A stretch of 51,303 nucleotides of DNA. Source: Gracilariopsis chorda (taxonomy: Eukaryota; Rhodophyta; Florideophyceae; Gracilariales; Gracilariaceae). Shown in pieces: positions 19,611 to 31,089 of the stretch (the first letter of the stretch is position 1; each line of letters starts with the position of its first letter). The notes beneath the pieces were generated by a model, which saw only the letters and a list, made by a program, of their open reading frames with translations, ran no database searches and had not been told where the DNA came from. The stretch is from positions 1 through 51,303 of the forward strand of contig NBIV01000363.1 in the NCBI GenBank assembly GCA_003194525.1, given 5' to 3'. The translations under genes were made by a program, and so were the position numbers.

Positions 19611-22534
19611 CGTTGAATTGTATCTTCCTGTCTTCATCGCTCAAGGGCCCAAAGACGTCGGGGAACAGAACGGAGGCATGGGGCTGAGCAGTGATCTCGC
19701 CCTTGGTAGATAAGGATAGCAGGCTATCTTGATCGTTTTTCACAGTCATCCGCCTTGTAGGATTGGAAAACACGTCCTTCAACCACTGCGAGCCTCAATG
19801 TGCCACATTTGGACACCCGGCCTCCCCCATTACGTGAAACATCCTGGAAACGGTACGCCACTGACAGGCATTTCTGTCATACTGACGTGAGACTGCTGAA
19901 AGCTCACCGGCGTCACTATCTTGCCTCGTTCTGTGCAGCACACGAGATGCCCCAGTCATGAACCGAATTAACCACCTGAACATGGAGACCTCCATCAACC
20001 AAGATGCGAAGTTCTCCAGATGAGCCAAGAAGTTCACATTTAAGCTCTTTAGATGTCGCACAAGAAGCAGTTCCAGCGCCTCGCCACAGTGTATATAAGC
20101 ATTTCCCCTTCCATCAGATCCCTGACTGCTGCGTCCAGTAAAGATGAGCAATCGAACCACAGCCCGACCTGGCTTCGCAGTAAATAAGTCCTGCTCCTCG
20201 AAAGACGGTATAATACCGTGGAAAAACATGTAGAGGAGAGACAATTACCGATATTTCAGATGCGTGTATGAATGTGGAACAGAGTTGTGTTTGAACCAGA
20301 ACGCGTCCGTGAAGTCAGTATGACCTGTGCGTGATAGTACGTGAAAGCCTAACGTAGGTAGTAGGCAAGAGAATAAAACTGTCTGCACGAAATGCTTCCC
20401 ATTTGCACCCTCCGAGAACAACCGTGAAATACTATTCCGGAGCATCTCCCCTACCCGGATTACGTCTTCGGAATTCGATATGCTCATCTGCTCATACAGA
20501 GAGCCAAACGGGAGATCTTTCCTGCTGTTACGCTCCGGCCCGTGCATCAAATGAAAAGTTTTGCCAGCGTCCATATCCCCTGCCGTCAGCCTCTTTCTGT
20601 CCTGGGCCGCGTGAAGCCTTTTTACGCCCTCACTCATTGTAGCGTCCTCTAGCAAAAAGGTGTATATGAGATGAATTATCATTAAAGAGGCCTGGTTAAA
20701 CAATACAGCCCTATTGTTACGCGCATGGGAATGTGTAATGATGTTCGCCACATGGGCATCAGAGAGCCCAGCACACCCCACCAACTCGTCAAGGCCAAGA
20801 CCTTCGAGCATCTCTTTGCACAAAGAATACATGGCCTGCTTTTCCGCACGAAAGAAACCGGAAAACGGCACCATCCACTCGTGCAAGAGAAGTGTAGCAG
20901 TCGACAAACTACGGGTTTCACGACGCCATGACTGCAACCACAGTTCCACGAACATCTTATGTGATGGTTGGTCATCATCCACAATGATGTAACGCGGCCG
21001 TCCTCGCCTACCGGGACGCAATTGCTCTTGCACCATGTTCAAAAAAACGTCTCACAGTGAGAATGCCCGCAGCACTTTCGCGGCTTATCTCAACAGAAAT
21101 GACATGCTGGTTTGTACGCGTATCATCTGTAGCTTCAGCCCCACCATAAGGTTTAAATGCGGAGATTAGCAACGTCCTGAAGTTAACAGGATGGCCTTTA
21201 TCAACCCCGAAGCCAAACTCTTTCCTCGTAGCGGCATTGTACTCCCCATTCTGAGCCTCCTTACCCCCTACGAGCTGACCTCGAAAAAGCGCGACCAGAC
21301 CAAATACGATATTGTTGAACTGGTCAATGGTCGCAGCGTTCTCGGGCGTCGTGAAACGCTGCAAAAATTATTCCCTGCTACCGAGACATGCACCGCTTTT
21401 CCAGGAGTCGATCCTGGAAATCTTCTTCTGCCTGTCGTCAAATTTCTCGCTCGCTGCTTGCCTATTCCCCTTGCGCGTACCCGGCAAGTGCTCTTGAAAG
21501 AGAGAACCGTTGACTTTCAGCATTGCTTTCCCGTCTGTTATAATAGAATGAAATGGCTTAATATCCCAATTGTCAAATTGCGGGACGGGTATCGAAGCCT
21601 CATCGATATTGTTGAAGTCCCAGGGGCCTGTGCGCTCTCTCTCAGCTATTAGCTTCCCACGAAATCTGTCGGTCACTTGGTATGATAGAAACAGACCCAT
21701 GGCCTTAAGTACACCGAAGAACGACGGAGATACCTCGCAAATACCGCTTACAGAAACGGCAACGGTGAGAGGACCAGCAACTCCATCGGTCTCCAACAGA
21801 ACTGTGTTCTCGATCACTTTTAGCACGCAGACACAAATCAACAGAGCAGCCCTAGAGTAAGAACCAGCATTGCAGAGCTGTTCCTCTATTGAAGGGGAAG
21901 GGAGGGATTCCCTTACGCTAGACAATGGGAAATTGTCCTCTAGCAGCATTCCGGTAGCTCGACTTGCCGCTTTCCAAATTCGCAATCTGTTTCCAGATGC
22001 CATAAGTAGGACGTATTCTGTCCATAAAGGGCGCGGGATTAGCGATATAACTTCGGACAGTGACCACTGAATCCTCCAAAACTCGAGTTTGCGCTCACGA
22101 AAAATATCAGGCACCACATGAAGGTGGCCATGCATTTCATTGATTGGGGGTCAACATAACGTGCACACATTTGTATTCGATAGACGAGAGAGCAGTCTGT
22201 CAATCTGATCTACGACCACAAAGCAGCGCAGTCCGTACCCTAGATTCTTCAAAACAACACCCGTCGATGCCATAACGCCGGCAAGCCGCCTATAAATACT
22301 TCGCAGATCAATACAGGTTGCCAAAATATCACTTTTGACGTTACTGTCGAACAGTGTAACCCTAACTCTAACAGCCTCATGAAACGGCAACATACGCAGT
22401 TCATCACCAGATTCAGACTGTGGACAAATGCAGCTGTCTCGCAATTTCTTCGCAATAGCACAAAAAGTGTTAGGTAGCCCACAATTGAATGGGTTTTGCG
22501 TAGTGTACTCTTTTTCAGGATCTAAAGCGAACAA
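19610..22534 (-). pseudogene. X2 transposase-like region (broken)
   Basis: Fragments 22534-22151, 22135-21368 (255 codons), 21364-21008, 21042-20245 (265 codons), 20244-19795 and the start of 19782-18952. Conserved blocks in order: WSLSEVISLIPRPLW, IENTV...VSGICEVSPSFFG, PQFDNWDIKPFHSI, GHPVNFRTLLISAFKPYG, ISRESAAGILTVRRF, RPRYIIVDDDQPSHKM, WMVPFSGFFRAEKQAM, HARNNRAVLFN, LGFHVLSRTGHTDFTDAFWF, RFMTGASRVLHRTR, QYDRNACQWRTVSRMFHVM and FPDVFGPLSDED. All have recognisable equivalents in X1. Four or more frameshifts are needed to join them. Function is inferred from the mobile context and from DN and DQP motifs like those of RNase-H-fold transposases; an exact family was not established. Confidence 0.6.
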
Positions 22535-22576
22535 TATACACCGTACCAGACATCGGTCGACAACCGAAGTTAAAGT

Positions 22577-22748
22577 TGTAATGCAATGACCGGAAGCGGG
22601 CGTGCACCGAAAGACGATCGGGATCTTTCCTCGTTAGAGGTGAGCACAGTTGGGTTGAGCCCTTCCAAGAGTGGCACGACTATGTCGGGTTGTAAGGCCG
22701 AGGCCACTCGTCGTGGCTTGTGCAAAGAGGTTGAGGCAAGAATCTGGT
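22577..22748 (-). repeat. Solo LTR A4, left part (split by element B)
   Basis: Diverged family-A LTR, aligned from its TGTAATGCAATG start to the insertion point of element B. Shared blocks with A1 include CACCGAAAGACG, the CCTC-loop-GAGG hairpin (22629-22640) and CAGTTGGGTTGAGCCC. Left flank AAAGT may pair with ATTGT after the right part as a decayed target-site duplication. No internal family-A sequence adjoins it, so it is a solo LTR. Confidence 0.8.
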
Positions 22749-24105
22749 TGTAGCAGAATGACCATTGGGCAGGTGCAGTGGTGAAAAAACCATGGACCTG
22801 GGCTGGCAGAGGTCAGAACATTGCTGGCCGGAATATTCCACGTGGCCAAGCTGGGTGCCTATGCAGGAGATACGAGGGGACAGTGCGAGTGCCAAGGCAC
22901 TGTGGCCATAGGTTTTATTATGTAGCTAATTTTATTTAATTTGTTAGGATAGTTGTAGTGCCACGCCCTCAGGGAGGGATTCTTGGAATTTGCATGCTTT
23001 CCCAATATTATCGGTTGTGTAGTGTGTATATGAACTACGCCCTACAGTGGTGGATATGGACACGTGGGACCCGGTCTTGGGTCAATTGGCGGTTGGCCAC
23101 AGTAGTGGATGTTGCCACGAAGTGTGGAGTATTTTAGTTGATTTTATTTATTATTTTCACACCCATTTCTGGGAAACTAGTACTTAGTGCGACGGCGCAC
23201 TGCCGTCACACCAGTAAACCTTCCCCAACAAGGGACCCCAACGTGGGGAATTGGCTCTAGTTGTTACCGCTTGCGCGCGTGCTCCACTACTCCTTGGAGG
23301 GAAACGCCGTGAACCACGGGACATCTAACCCCCTTGCACATCTAAAGGGATCCATCACTAGGAGTCATATTATTCCAATCGCATTGGTGTTTCGCCCTGT
23401 ATAGGGATATTCTTACCGGCATCGCCGTTCGCCCCCGTCGCTATCGCGACTCACTTCGTCCTCTCTTCCCCCTCTTCGCCCTTCCTTTTCCCCCTTTCTA
23501 GGGTAGCACCTCCCGCTATCCACAGCCCTCGTGTGTGCATCCGCTCACACACCCCGACTTACGTGGAAACCTACCTCTGGCGAGGACGCATTCCCGCTCT
23601 CGCGGATACCGATTCTTGTCCTAAACCCTCTTGCGCTAGTCGCGAAGGGTGGCCTCGGTCTTACAAACCGGCTCCGCCGTGCCAACCCTAGAGGGGCTCT
23701 ACCCAACTGGTTTCACCACCACGGAGGAAAGATCCCGAACGTCTTTCGGTGTTTCTCCCCTTAGGGGCGTTGCACCACAATAGTGTCCGGAGGTCAGAGC
23801 GCCTCGCCAGACATATAGGTTGGCTGGAGTGCCGCCGATCTCTGAAGTGTAAAGACAAGCACCGTCACCGTCTTCTTGCTGCCATATGCAGCCAGTAGGA
23901 CTCCAAAGGCCTCCAAGCCATCGCTACCATTCTACTGACCTGTAGGGACTTGAGATAGCGCCTGCCTATTGCACCTCGCTGCTAGTTGGTGCCCGCGTCA
24001 CTAGTAGACCCAGTGGATTGTCACCCCAGTGTCTGGCTCTCTGCTGCTACTACCCCCCAGTAGACTACTACCCCAGTTGGCCAAAGGACGTAGTATTCTA
24101 CTACA
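22749..24105 (+). repeat. 5' LTR of element B, interrupted by solo LTR A2
   Basis: The first 205 bp (to 22953) and the rest (from 23780, after removing one copy of the 5-bp duplication) rejoin to exactly 526 bp, the length of the uninterrupted 3' LTR. The interruption is the 826-bp LTR A2 plus its duplicated ATAGT. Confidence 0.92.
22954..23779 (+). repeat. Solo family-A LTR A2 inserted in the LTR of B
   Basis: An 826-bp LTR starting TGTAGTGCCACGCCC and ending GGGCGTTGCACCACA, the reverse complement of the A1/A3 LTRs over its full length. It is flanked by a perfect target-site duplication ATAGT (22949-22953 and 23780-23784). The empty site (GGATAGTGTCC) is preserved in the 3' LTR of B near 33669-33679. 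No internal region remains, so LTR-LTR recombination removed it. Confidence 0.95.
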
Positions 24106-24107
24106 AC

Positions 24108-24125
24108 TGGTCTCCCGACCTAGAA
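24108..24125 (+). other. Primer-binding site of element B
   Basis: TGGTCTCCCGACCTAGAA two bases inside the LTR end, identical over 18 nt to the A1 site. Confidence 0.8.
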
Positions 24126-24231
24126 GCCTACAGGAACAGCCGTTTGGACCTTCAGGAAAGATTTTTACGCATAGGACTTCTACCATTAGACTATTAGTCG
24201 ACGCAACTGGCTCGAAAGCAACACCGACCGT

Positions 24232-26415
24232 ATGGATAACCAACAACCCAACCCAAGGAACGAAGACCAACAAGGAACCCCGGGTGCAGCCGCACCTCTC
24301 GCAGTCGCCGTAACCCCATTGGCTGCCCAAGCGGACAATAATAGTGACCGTATGAGTACCCGCAGCCGCTCCAGTGGACGTGTTATAGACCCTGTGGACA
24401 ATTTTGAAAGGATAACCAGAGATTCGCCATTGGTCGCTCGCCTCCGCGAGAGGATCGATCAGCTTAATCTTCCGCAAGGCCCATGGAATGACGCAGAACA
24501 GTCTCAGGACTTAGCAGCTACCGTAACCACCCCCCGTATGGTGGACGACGTCGCCGCTCTCCTATGGCCACAACTCTGCTCTTTCGTGCGAAAAACAAGT
24601 GGAGCAGTTCCTTAGGAACCAACTGGATAGAGTATTACGGGAGCGCCTCTCCTCTCTGGCAGACCAACTCATTCCTCAGGTTTTGCAATCAGATGTCCTC
24701 GTGGAGTCCATTGCCACGACCATCCAAGGGGAAATCACCCGCCAGGCAGGCACCTTTCACAGCCCTCGAGCTGTTTCTCAAAGTTTACCATTGGATGTCT
24801 ATCGGTCGACACACACCGGACCTCAGGAAGCAGCTATAGAAGTACACCCTCGCCTGGGTACAGCACAGGAAGGCCCATTGGGTTATATACCGTCTGGAGA
24901 AGAGAGACTCCAGAGGCAAAGAGGCCGTGCGGGAGATAAGACCAATGGAAAACACGGCGATCGGTACGCCGACGAGTACCTCGAGGACGATGAAGAGCTC
25001 GCCCAAAAGGACCTCGTAGATACTGAGACCCATAGGAAGAAGAGACGCAGCCGAAGGCGTAAGTCGAGGACGAACCATCGGAAGAGGCACCACTCGGACT
25101 CGAGCGATGCCATTCGGACTCGTCGGACTCTTCCGATACCAATACGGATGAGGCGGATGTTCGGCGCCTCAAACCATTAGTCACGACTAATTAGCTCTTC
25201 CAGAAAGTCTTAGACGTGAACACGTACCGTTTGATGGATCGGTCCACGCGGTACACCCCTTCGGTCGCCAGGAAGATTGCCAGGTGGGCGAAGAGAATGC
25301 AACTGACCGTCCAGGACAAGTTTTCTGGGAAGGATCCTATTACAGTCCTTAGGTTCTTGAGATCGTTCCAGGTGGCCTGTGACCAGAATAGTGTCCATGA
25401 AGGAGCGGCGCTTTATTGATTCCAGTTTTTCCTAAGTGGAGAAGCGAAGGACCAAGTGGTTGCCAAGATCTCCCCCTCGGCCAACCCCATTGATGCCCGA
25501 GATTGGGAGCTCCTAACGACCTATCCAGAGGTTGTTCATTACCTGTTGGAAACGTATGCGACTGATGACCACATAATAGACGCCTATCAGGACGTAATTG
25601 GATACTACCAGAGTTCCAGCATGTCCGAAACGGACTACGCCGACCAACTTTGGACTAGGGACCGCAGGTGCGGGAATTTGTTCTCCGAGGGTCGGCTGGA
25701 GCGACATTTTATCGCGGGATTGCTCCCTGCGATACGGACTCATGTCCGAAACCACCACACTTCCCATCCAGACTGGACGCTGCGTCAACTGGTGACATAT
25801 GCCGAAGGATATGGCAAGACCTATAGGACTTCCCGTCGAACGGGTGACGCGGATACTAGGGGTCGCGCAAGACCTCTGACCAGAAAAGTGAAGGCCCACA
25901 TGGTAGAGTCTCCGTCGGAGTCGCACTCGCCCTTTGGACATTCAGACACCGCAGATGCTCTTGCGGTGAGCTTCTCCTCAGCTCCGTCAGGAGCACCATC
26001 GGCCTTTTCGTCAGGAACGACCACCCCATCGGCCCCGGCGACACCCCGTTATTCTCCGATTGCCCCAAGGAAGGACATCATTACGAAGTCCAATCAGGCC
26101 TGTTATATTTGTCTCTCCACGGCACGGCCGTGTGACTGCATAAATTATATGCCTGAGGACATCCGCAAGGGAACTATGGCGCGAAGGGAGGAGAACTATC
26201 AGGTGCGCCTAGCCGAGGGTTACTTCCGTAGGACCTTCCCTCCAAGGACCATTGGAGCGCCAGGGAGCTCAAGGTATGTGACTCCCCTTACCACACCGGT
26301 GAAGCAACGTGAGGTCAACATGGTTGAAGACCGAAGGGATAGCGTCGAATACCTGGACGGACAAGGCGATCTTGCGGTGCCCACGCCGCAGGAAAACGAC
26401 CAGAGGGACGCATAG
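24232..26415 (+). pseudogene. gag: gag of element B (broken)
   Basis: Starts ATG 24232 (MDNQQPNPRNED) and continues through a frameshift near 24600 to 25180, then in the first frame from 25216 to 26415, with a stop region at 25181-25215 and a TGA at 25417-25419. The N-terminal half is polar, with a basic RRKSRTNHRKRHH run and a Ser/Asp/Arg-rich tail much like family A. The capsid-like half (PEVVHYLLETYATDDHIIDAY) parallels A1 gag (PEAVQYLLRSYATNTAIQQAI), showing common descent. In place of a canonical zinc knuckle it has CYICLSTARPCDC, with two CxxC-like pairs but no His. Role: particle formation and RNA binding. Confidence 0.82.
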
Positions 26416-26606
26416 AGGCGTATCGTCTCTCTTATAACTGCCGCCTCAAACCATCGGACTCGCAGACCACAGGAGCTGAGAAGAGAAAGAAACCAGAGGA
26501 CGAAATGACAGGGATCTCGAGTCGGGTGTATGCTGTGGACCAATAGGAAGACCTGGAGGACGCTGTTTGTGTCCTGAGGAAGGATAACTACAAGGTACAG
26601 GGAACC

Positions 26607-29600
26607 TTGGGAGCACAGGCCAATACCACAAGAACGTTTACGGCCGTATTGGATACTGGAGCAGGCCCCAATCTGGTAAATCCGAAGGTCTTACTATTGG
26701 GCTGGGAAAGGATGTTACAGGAAAACAAGACAGAGAAGGTAACGGACGCATCACGTCGGCCGATGGACATTCGCGGAATACTTCCGCTTTACGTCCAATT
26801 GGGTCACCTGAAGGTTAAGACTTGGTTTCTTGTATGTCCGAACCTGGGGGCAGAAGGGATCCTAGGGACGAGCTTTATTGATAAATGTGTAAAGGCAATC
26901 TATCCTGGCCAAAAGAGGGTCGCTTTCCATCGAGGACCACCACTGGCGATTGTCGGCTCGAGCCCTGGACCCGAGGCTGCCCCAGCTAAGGTCAAGTTTC
27001 CCACGAGGTCCGTGTCCAACAAGGTCAGATTGGCAAAAGCGATAGTCATACCGCCTATGAACCAGGTAGCGGCTGCAGCAGTATCCGAGTCCTCAGGTCT
27101 GGTTTTGTTGCAAAACCATCCCAAGTTGGTAACGAAACACCTTTCCCTCATGGCCAATGGAGTAATTAATGTGGTACCCAACCGGCCCTTTGCAGTCACG
27201 ATGAGCAACTTCCGTGACAAGCCTACAAGGCTACCCAAGGGTGCAGTGGTGGGGGTATCTATGCCTGCTCCATTGGCCATTATAGAGTTTGGTGCAGAGA
27301 AGTTGCTTCATGGGGTGAACCACCGGCCAATTGGGAAATCGACGTCAACCTTGGCGATGACATCGAACCATATAGGAAACAAGTCATTGATCTCCTCAAG
27401 GACTTTGCTAGCATGTGGAGTGGAAAGCTGGGCGAGATCGATGCCACAAGGCATCGAATTGACCTTAAGGACCGGGCCATGCCCCAATATCAGCACCCAT
27501 ATCGGACTGGCCTAAAAGGATGAGAGGTGGTAGCCAAGGAGGTGGAGAAAATGAAGTCCGCTGGGTTCATTGAGCGTGCACCACCCACTGAGGCCGAATA
27601 GGCTAGCCCTTTTGTTCTAGTGGCCAAGAAGGACGGGACCGTACGGTTTTGTATTGATTACCGCAAACTAAATGCGGTGACCAAGAGGGATACTTATCCT
27701 ATCCCCGGATGGACGACTGCTTGGATTCCCTTGGGGACGCGCAAATTGTCACCACGTTGGATGCCAATTGTGGGTATTGGCAGGTTCCCATGGACGACAA
27801 GGCGAAGTTGCTGACTACCTTCACGACCCACGAGGGATTATTCCGATTTACACGGATGCTCTTTGGTATTATGAATGCGCCAGCTACTTTTCAGCGGGCC
27901 ATGGACATCATTTTGTGCAGGGTCAAATGGAAGTTCGCCTTGCTCTACCTGGATGATGTGATCACCTTTTCCAGGTCCATTAGGGAACACTTTGCACATG
28001 TGAAGGGAGTCCTTAGGTTACTCCAGCAGGCTGCTGTCACACTGAAATTGAAGAAGTGCTTCTTCTTCCAGCACTCTGTGGACTACCTTGGCCATGTGGT
28101 CCTGCCGGGTAAAGTCCAAGTGGCCCAAGTTACAACAAAGGCCATACGGGAAGCACGACCCCCTCGGACCCATATGGAATTGCGCTCCTTCCTTGGCCTT
28201 TGTAATGTTTACCGTAGGTTTGTCCCAGAGTTCGCGAAAATTGCAGCACCTCTCAATGAGATGCTGAAGAAAGGGACCCCTTCGGAATTTGACGATCTCA
28301 CCGACGAGCAGTATGAGGCCTACCAGAACCTCAAGGACCATTTGGTGAATCCGCCGGTCTTGGCGCTACCCAAGGCCAATCAACCGTATATACTAGATAC
28401 GTACGCATCTGCTACCCAAGTGGGCTGTGACATTCTACAAGAGCAGTAGTTCCCTAAGGATTATCGCCCAATTGGCTACTGGAGTAGGTCCCTGACTAAG
28501 ACCGAAAGGAACTATAGCACCACGGAAAAGGTTTGGCCATCGTGTGGTCAGTGCTCCATCTTGGGCCTTATTTGGAACGAACTCGCTTTACCATTACGAC
28601 AGATCAACACTCCCTCCGCTAGTTACTGAACATGACGGACGCATCCTCCGTTCTGGCCCGATGAAGATTGCGCCTGGCCGAATTCGATTAAGAAGTGACC
28701 TATAGGCCAGGGCTGAAACATCAGGCCGCAGATGCGCTGTCACGCATCCCGACCGATGGTACGGACCAAACTCCCCTGGACAATGAGATTCCCACCATCT
28801 GGGACGGACCACAGTACACTGATGACGAGGGAGAGGAACCACGTGTGGCTGAGGTGGGAATGGCCGAATGGACGGACGGACACGGCGCAGCGATCTTATG
28901 CGCTGTGGACTGGGAAGATCCACCGTTGGATATCCATACGGCCCAGTCGGAAAGCGCAGATCTTACGCCAATACCCCTCGAGGAATTTCTTCAGGCCCAG
29001 AAAACGGACGAATACTGCGCCCAGATAGGAGAGAAAGTAGGGACCCTTGGGTGGCTGTTTGATTATGACCGCCGAGGCATATTATGTCGCAGGTCACCAT
29101 TGGACGGGGCGATACAGCGGGTAGTGCCTAAGGCCTTACGGGCACGCGTTCTTTACCTCGCGCACTATCCGAGGTTGTCTGGCCATCCTGGAGGGACTAA
29201 GATGTATCAGACGCTGAGGAGATACTTTTACTGGCCCCTGATGGCCAATGACATAATGGAGACCGCGAGGACTTGTGCAGCATGCGCAAAGATCCGAGTG
29301 ACAAGAGCGGTACATCAAGGGAAACTGAAGTTATTCCCAGCGGCCGGGCCTTTGGAGTTCATTGCTATGGATATCATAGGGCCATTTCCGAAGTTGACCC
29401 ACGGCAACCGATTTATATTGGTGATTACCGATCGGTTTACCAAGTTGACGCGAGCAATTCCGCTCAAATCAACAACCGCCACGGACGTCGCCATGGCTTT
29501 CCTTGTCCATTGGATTTATCACTCTGGACTACCGCTCTATCTCCTTACGGACAATGGCTCTCAGTTTATCTCCAAATTCTTTGAGCATGTGTGCTCGGCC

Positions 29601-30753
29601 TTAGGTCTAAAACATCTCTTCACCACCGCGTACTGTCCTCAGACCAATGGACAAGCCCAAAGTTTTAACCGAACCCTGGCAAAGAGACTAATTCACTACG
29701 TTTCCGAGCACCAATTGGACTGGGATGACTATGCACAGCCACTGGTCTATTCATACAATAATCAAGTGCATAAGTCCACTGGTACAACTACTTTTGACCT
29801 CACCCTCGTACGTGCCCCTGCGCCTTACATGGTTGACCTACAAGACTTAGGACCACCTCAGGACATAACGGAGGAAATGACTCCCGCCCAGGCCAAACGG
29901 TATTCGCGGAGGCGAATTGATTCTATCTTGAAGGCCGCACAGACCACGTTAGACAAAGTTCAAGCGCGCTATAAGGCCTATTTCGATCGGTCCGTTAGGT
30001 TTACACCGCAAGTGGCCGTGGGAGATTATGTCCACTTGGACAGACCACCGAAGGAAAAGCGCGAGGACGACGACGTCACAAAGAAGCTGTTGCCAAAGTC
30101 CACTGGGCCCTTCAAGGTACTTTAGTCCCTTTGGCACACGGTTACTATCGACCGAGATGGGTTCCAGGACACAGTCACAATGGACCGAGTATCTCTGGCG
30201 GCACGCCCACCTTCAACTGAACCATTGAACTCGCACGCTTTCCCTTCGTCCCAACCCCGACCCTCCATCCCTACGTAACCACTGGGCAAAAAACCCTACG
30301 GTCCCTCAGGAATCGCAGGTCTCTGCGGATCCAAAATGCCCTTCCCCAGATTGCTACGGTCCCCTGGACGAAATGGTACTTCCTGAAGAAGTATCCGACC
30401 CTATGGACATCGCTACGCGGACCCCCGTCGCTGTTCCTTCGGACGCTGATGGATACGGCCCTTTGGACCAAATAGACGTGCCGGAGGACGCCGAAGTCGA
30501 CGACCAACGAGAATATGTTCTTGACCATATCGTCTCCGCTGGGCTCACCGACGATGGCGAAGTGCGCTATAAAGTCCGTTGGTATGGCTATGAGCCCAAG
30601 GACGATACTTGGCTTCCGAGGTCAGACATCCCGGATAATTTTGTGGCCCGCTATTGGTCAAAAACAGGCCACACGGAGCGTGACCTTAAGGAGGGGGGTA
30701 TCCCTGGCCACAAATTTGCGCCAGCACGGGCCCAATCCGCTTCCATCCGATAG
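26607..30753 (+). pseudogene. pol: pol of element B with C-terminal chromodomain (broken)
   Basis: In order: protease LDTGAGPNLV (26650-26680); reverse transcriptase [11 protein letters not shown] and YLDDVITFS (27640-27980); RNase H with NYSTTEK and HQAADALSRI (28380-28750); integrase zinc domain HYPRLSGHPGG plus CAACAK, and DDE core FIAMDIIGPF, LLTDNGSQF, NGQAQSFNRTL (28695-30125); chromodomain EYVLDHIV...YKVRWYGYEPKDDTWLP (30482-30690). The catalytic Glu of the integrase is replaced: the family's GQxER is GQAQS here. At least four frame changes and several stops (for example TAG 28447) separate the parts. A chromodomain after the integrase places it in the chromovirus branch; in that group the domain steers insertion towards marked chromatin. 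Confidence 0.9.
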
Positions 30754-31089
30754 GAACACTGCTTTTGGCCACGGCGCCCACGGAACTGCCTCCCACGCCG
30801 CCCCACTCGCTGGCCGCGCGCAAGTTCTTCGGAAGGTTCACGGCGACGATGAACAACTTGGACGCCACATAACTCCGAAGTCCCTGGGACATCAAGGCCA
30901 AAAACCTCAGGAATGAAACACCGACGGCTTACCTATAAGGCGAGGGCACCAAAATCCCAGGGACTTGTTTCAAAACTGACCGAGTGGTATTCAAGGGTTG
31001 AGATGAAGACCAATGGAACGCGACAGGGAAGAAGCACACCTTGACGCTAGAAGGGCCAAAAAGGGAACCATAGTGTTTACTGAGGACTA
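30754..31089. other. Spacer between pol and the antisense gene of B
   Basis: About 336 bp with no recognisable coding signal. The corresponding spacer in A3 (44774-44966) is 193 bp. It is where two convergent transcripts would need to end. Confidence 0.5.

Larger units (their letters stand above)
17285..22534 (-). mobile_element. X2: second, diverged copy of the X1-type DNA transposon
   Basis: Coding fragments run on the minus strand in the same order as in X1, with protein similarity clear across most of the length but DNA much diverged. X2 preserves longer open stretches than X1. Its 5' (right) end is cut about 40 bp upstream by the family-A solo LTR A4, which starts at 22577. No counterpart of the most N-terminal X1 fragment was recognised beyond the LTR after 34631. 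Confidence 0.6.

Noticed and set aside
7994..22534. X1 and X2 as a host tandem gene duplication
   Set aside because: They flank an unrelated Harbinger element, carry transposase/nuclease-like motifs and are far too diverged at the DNA level for a local duplication.
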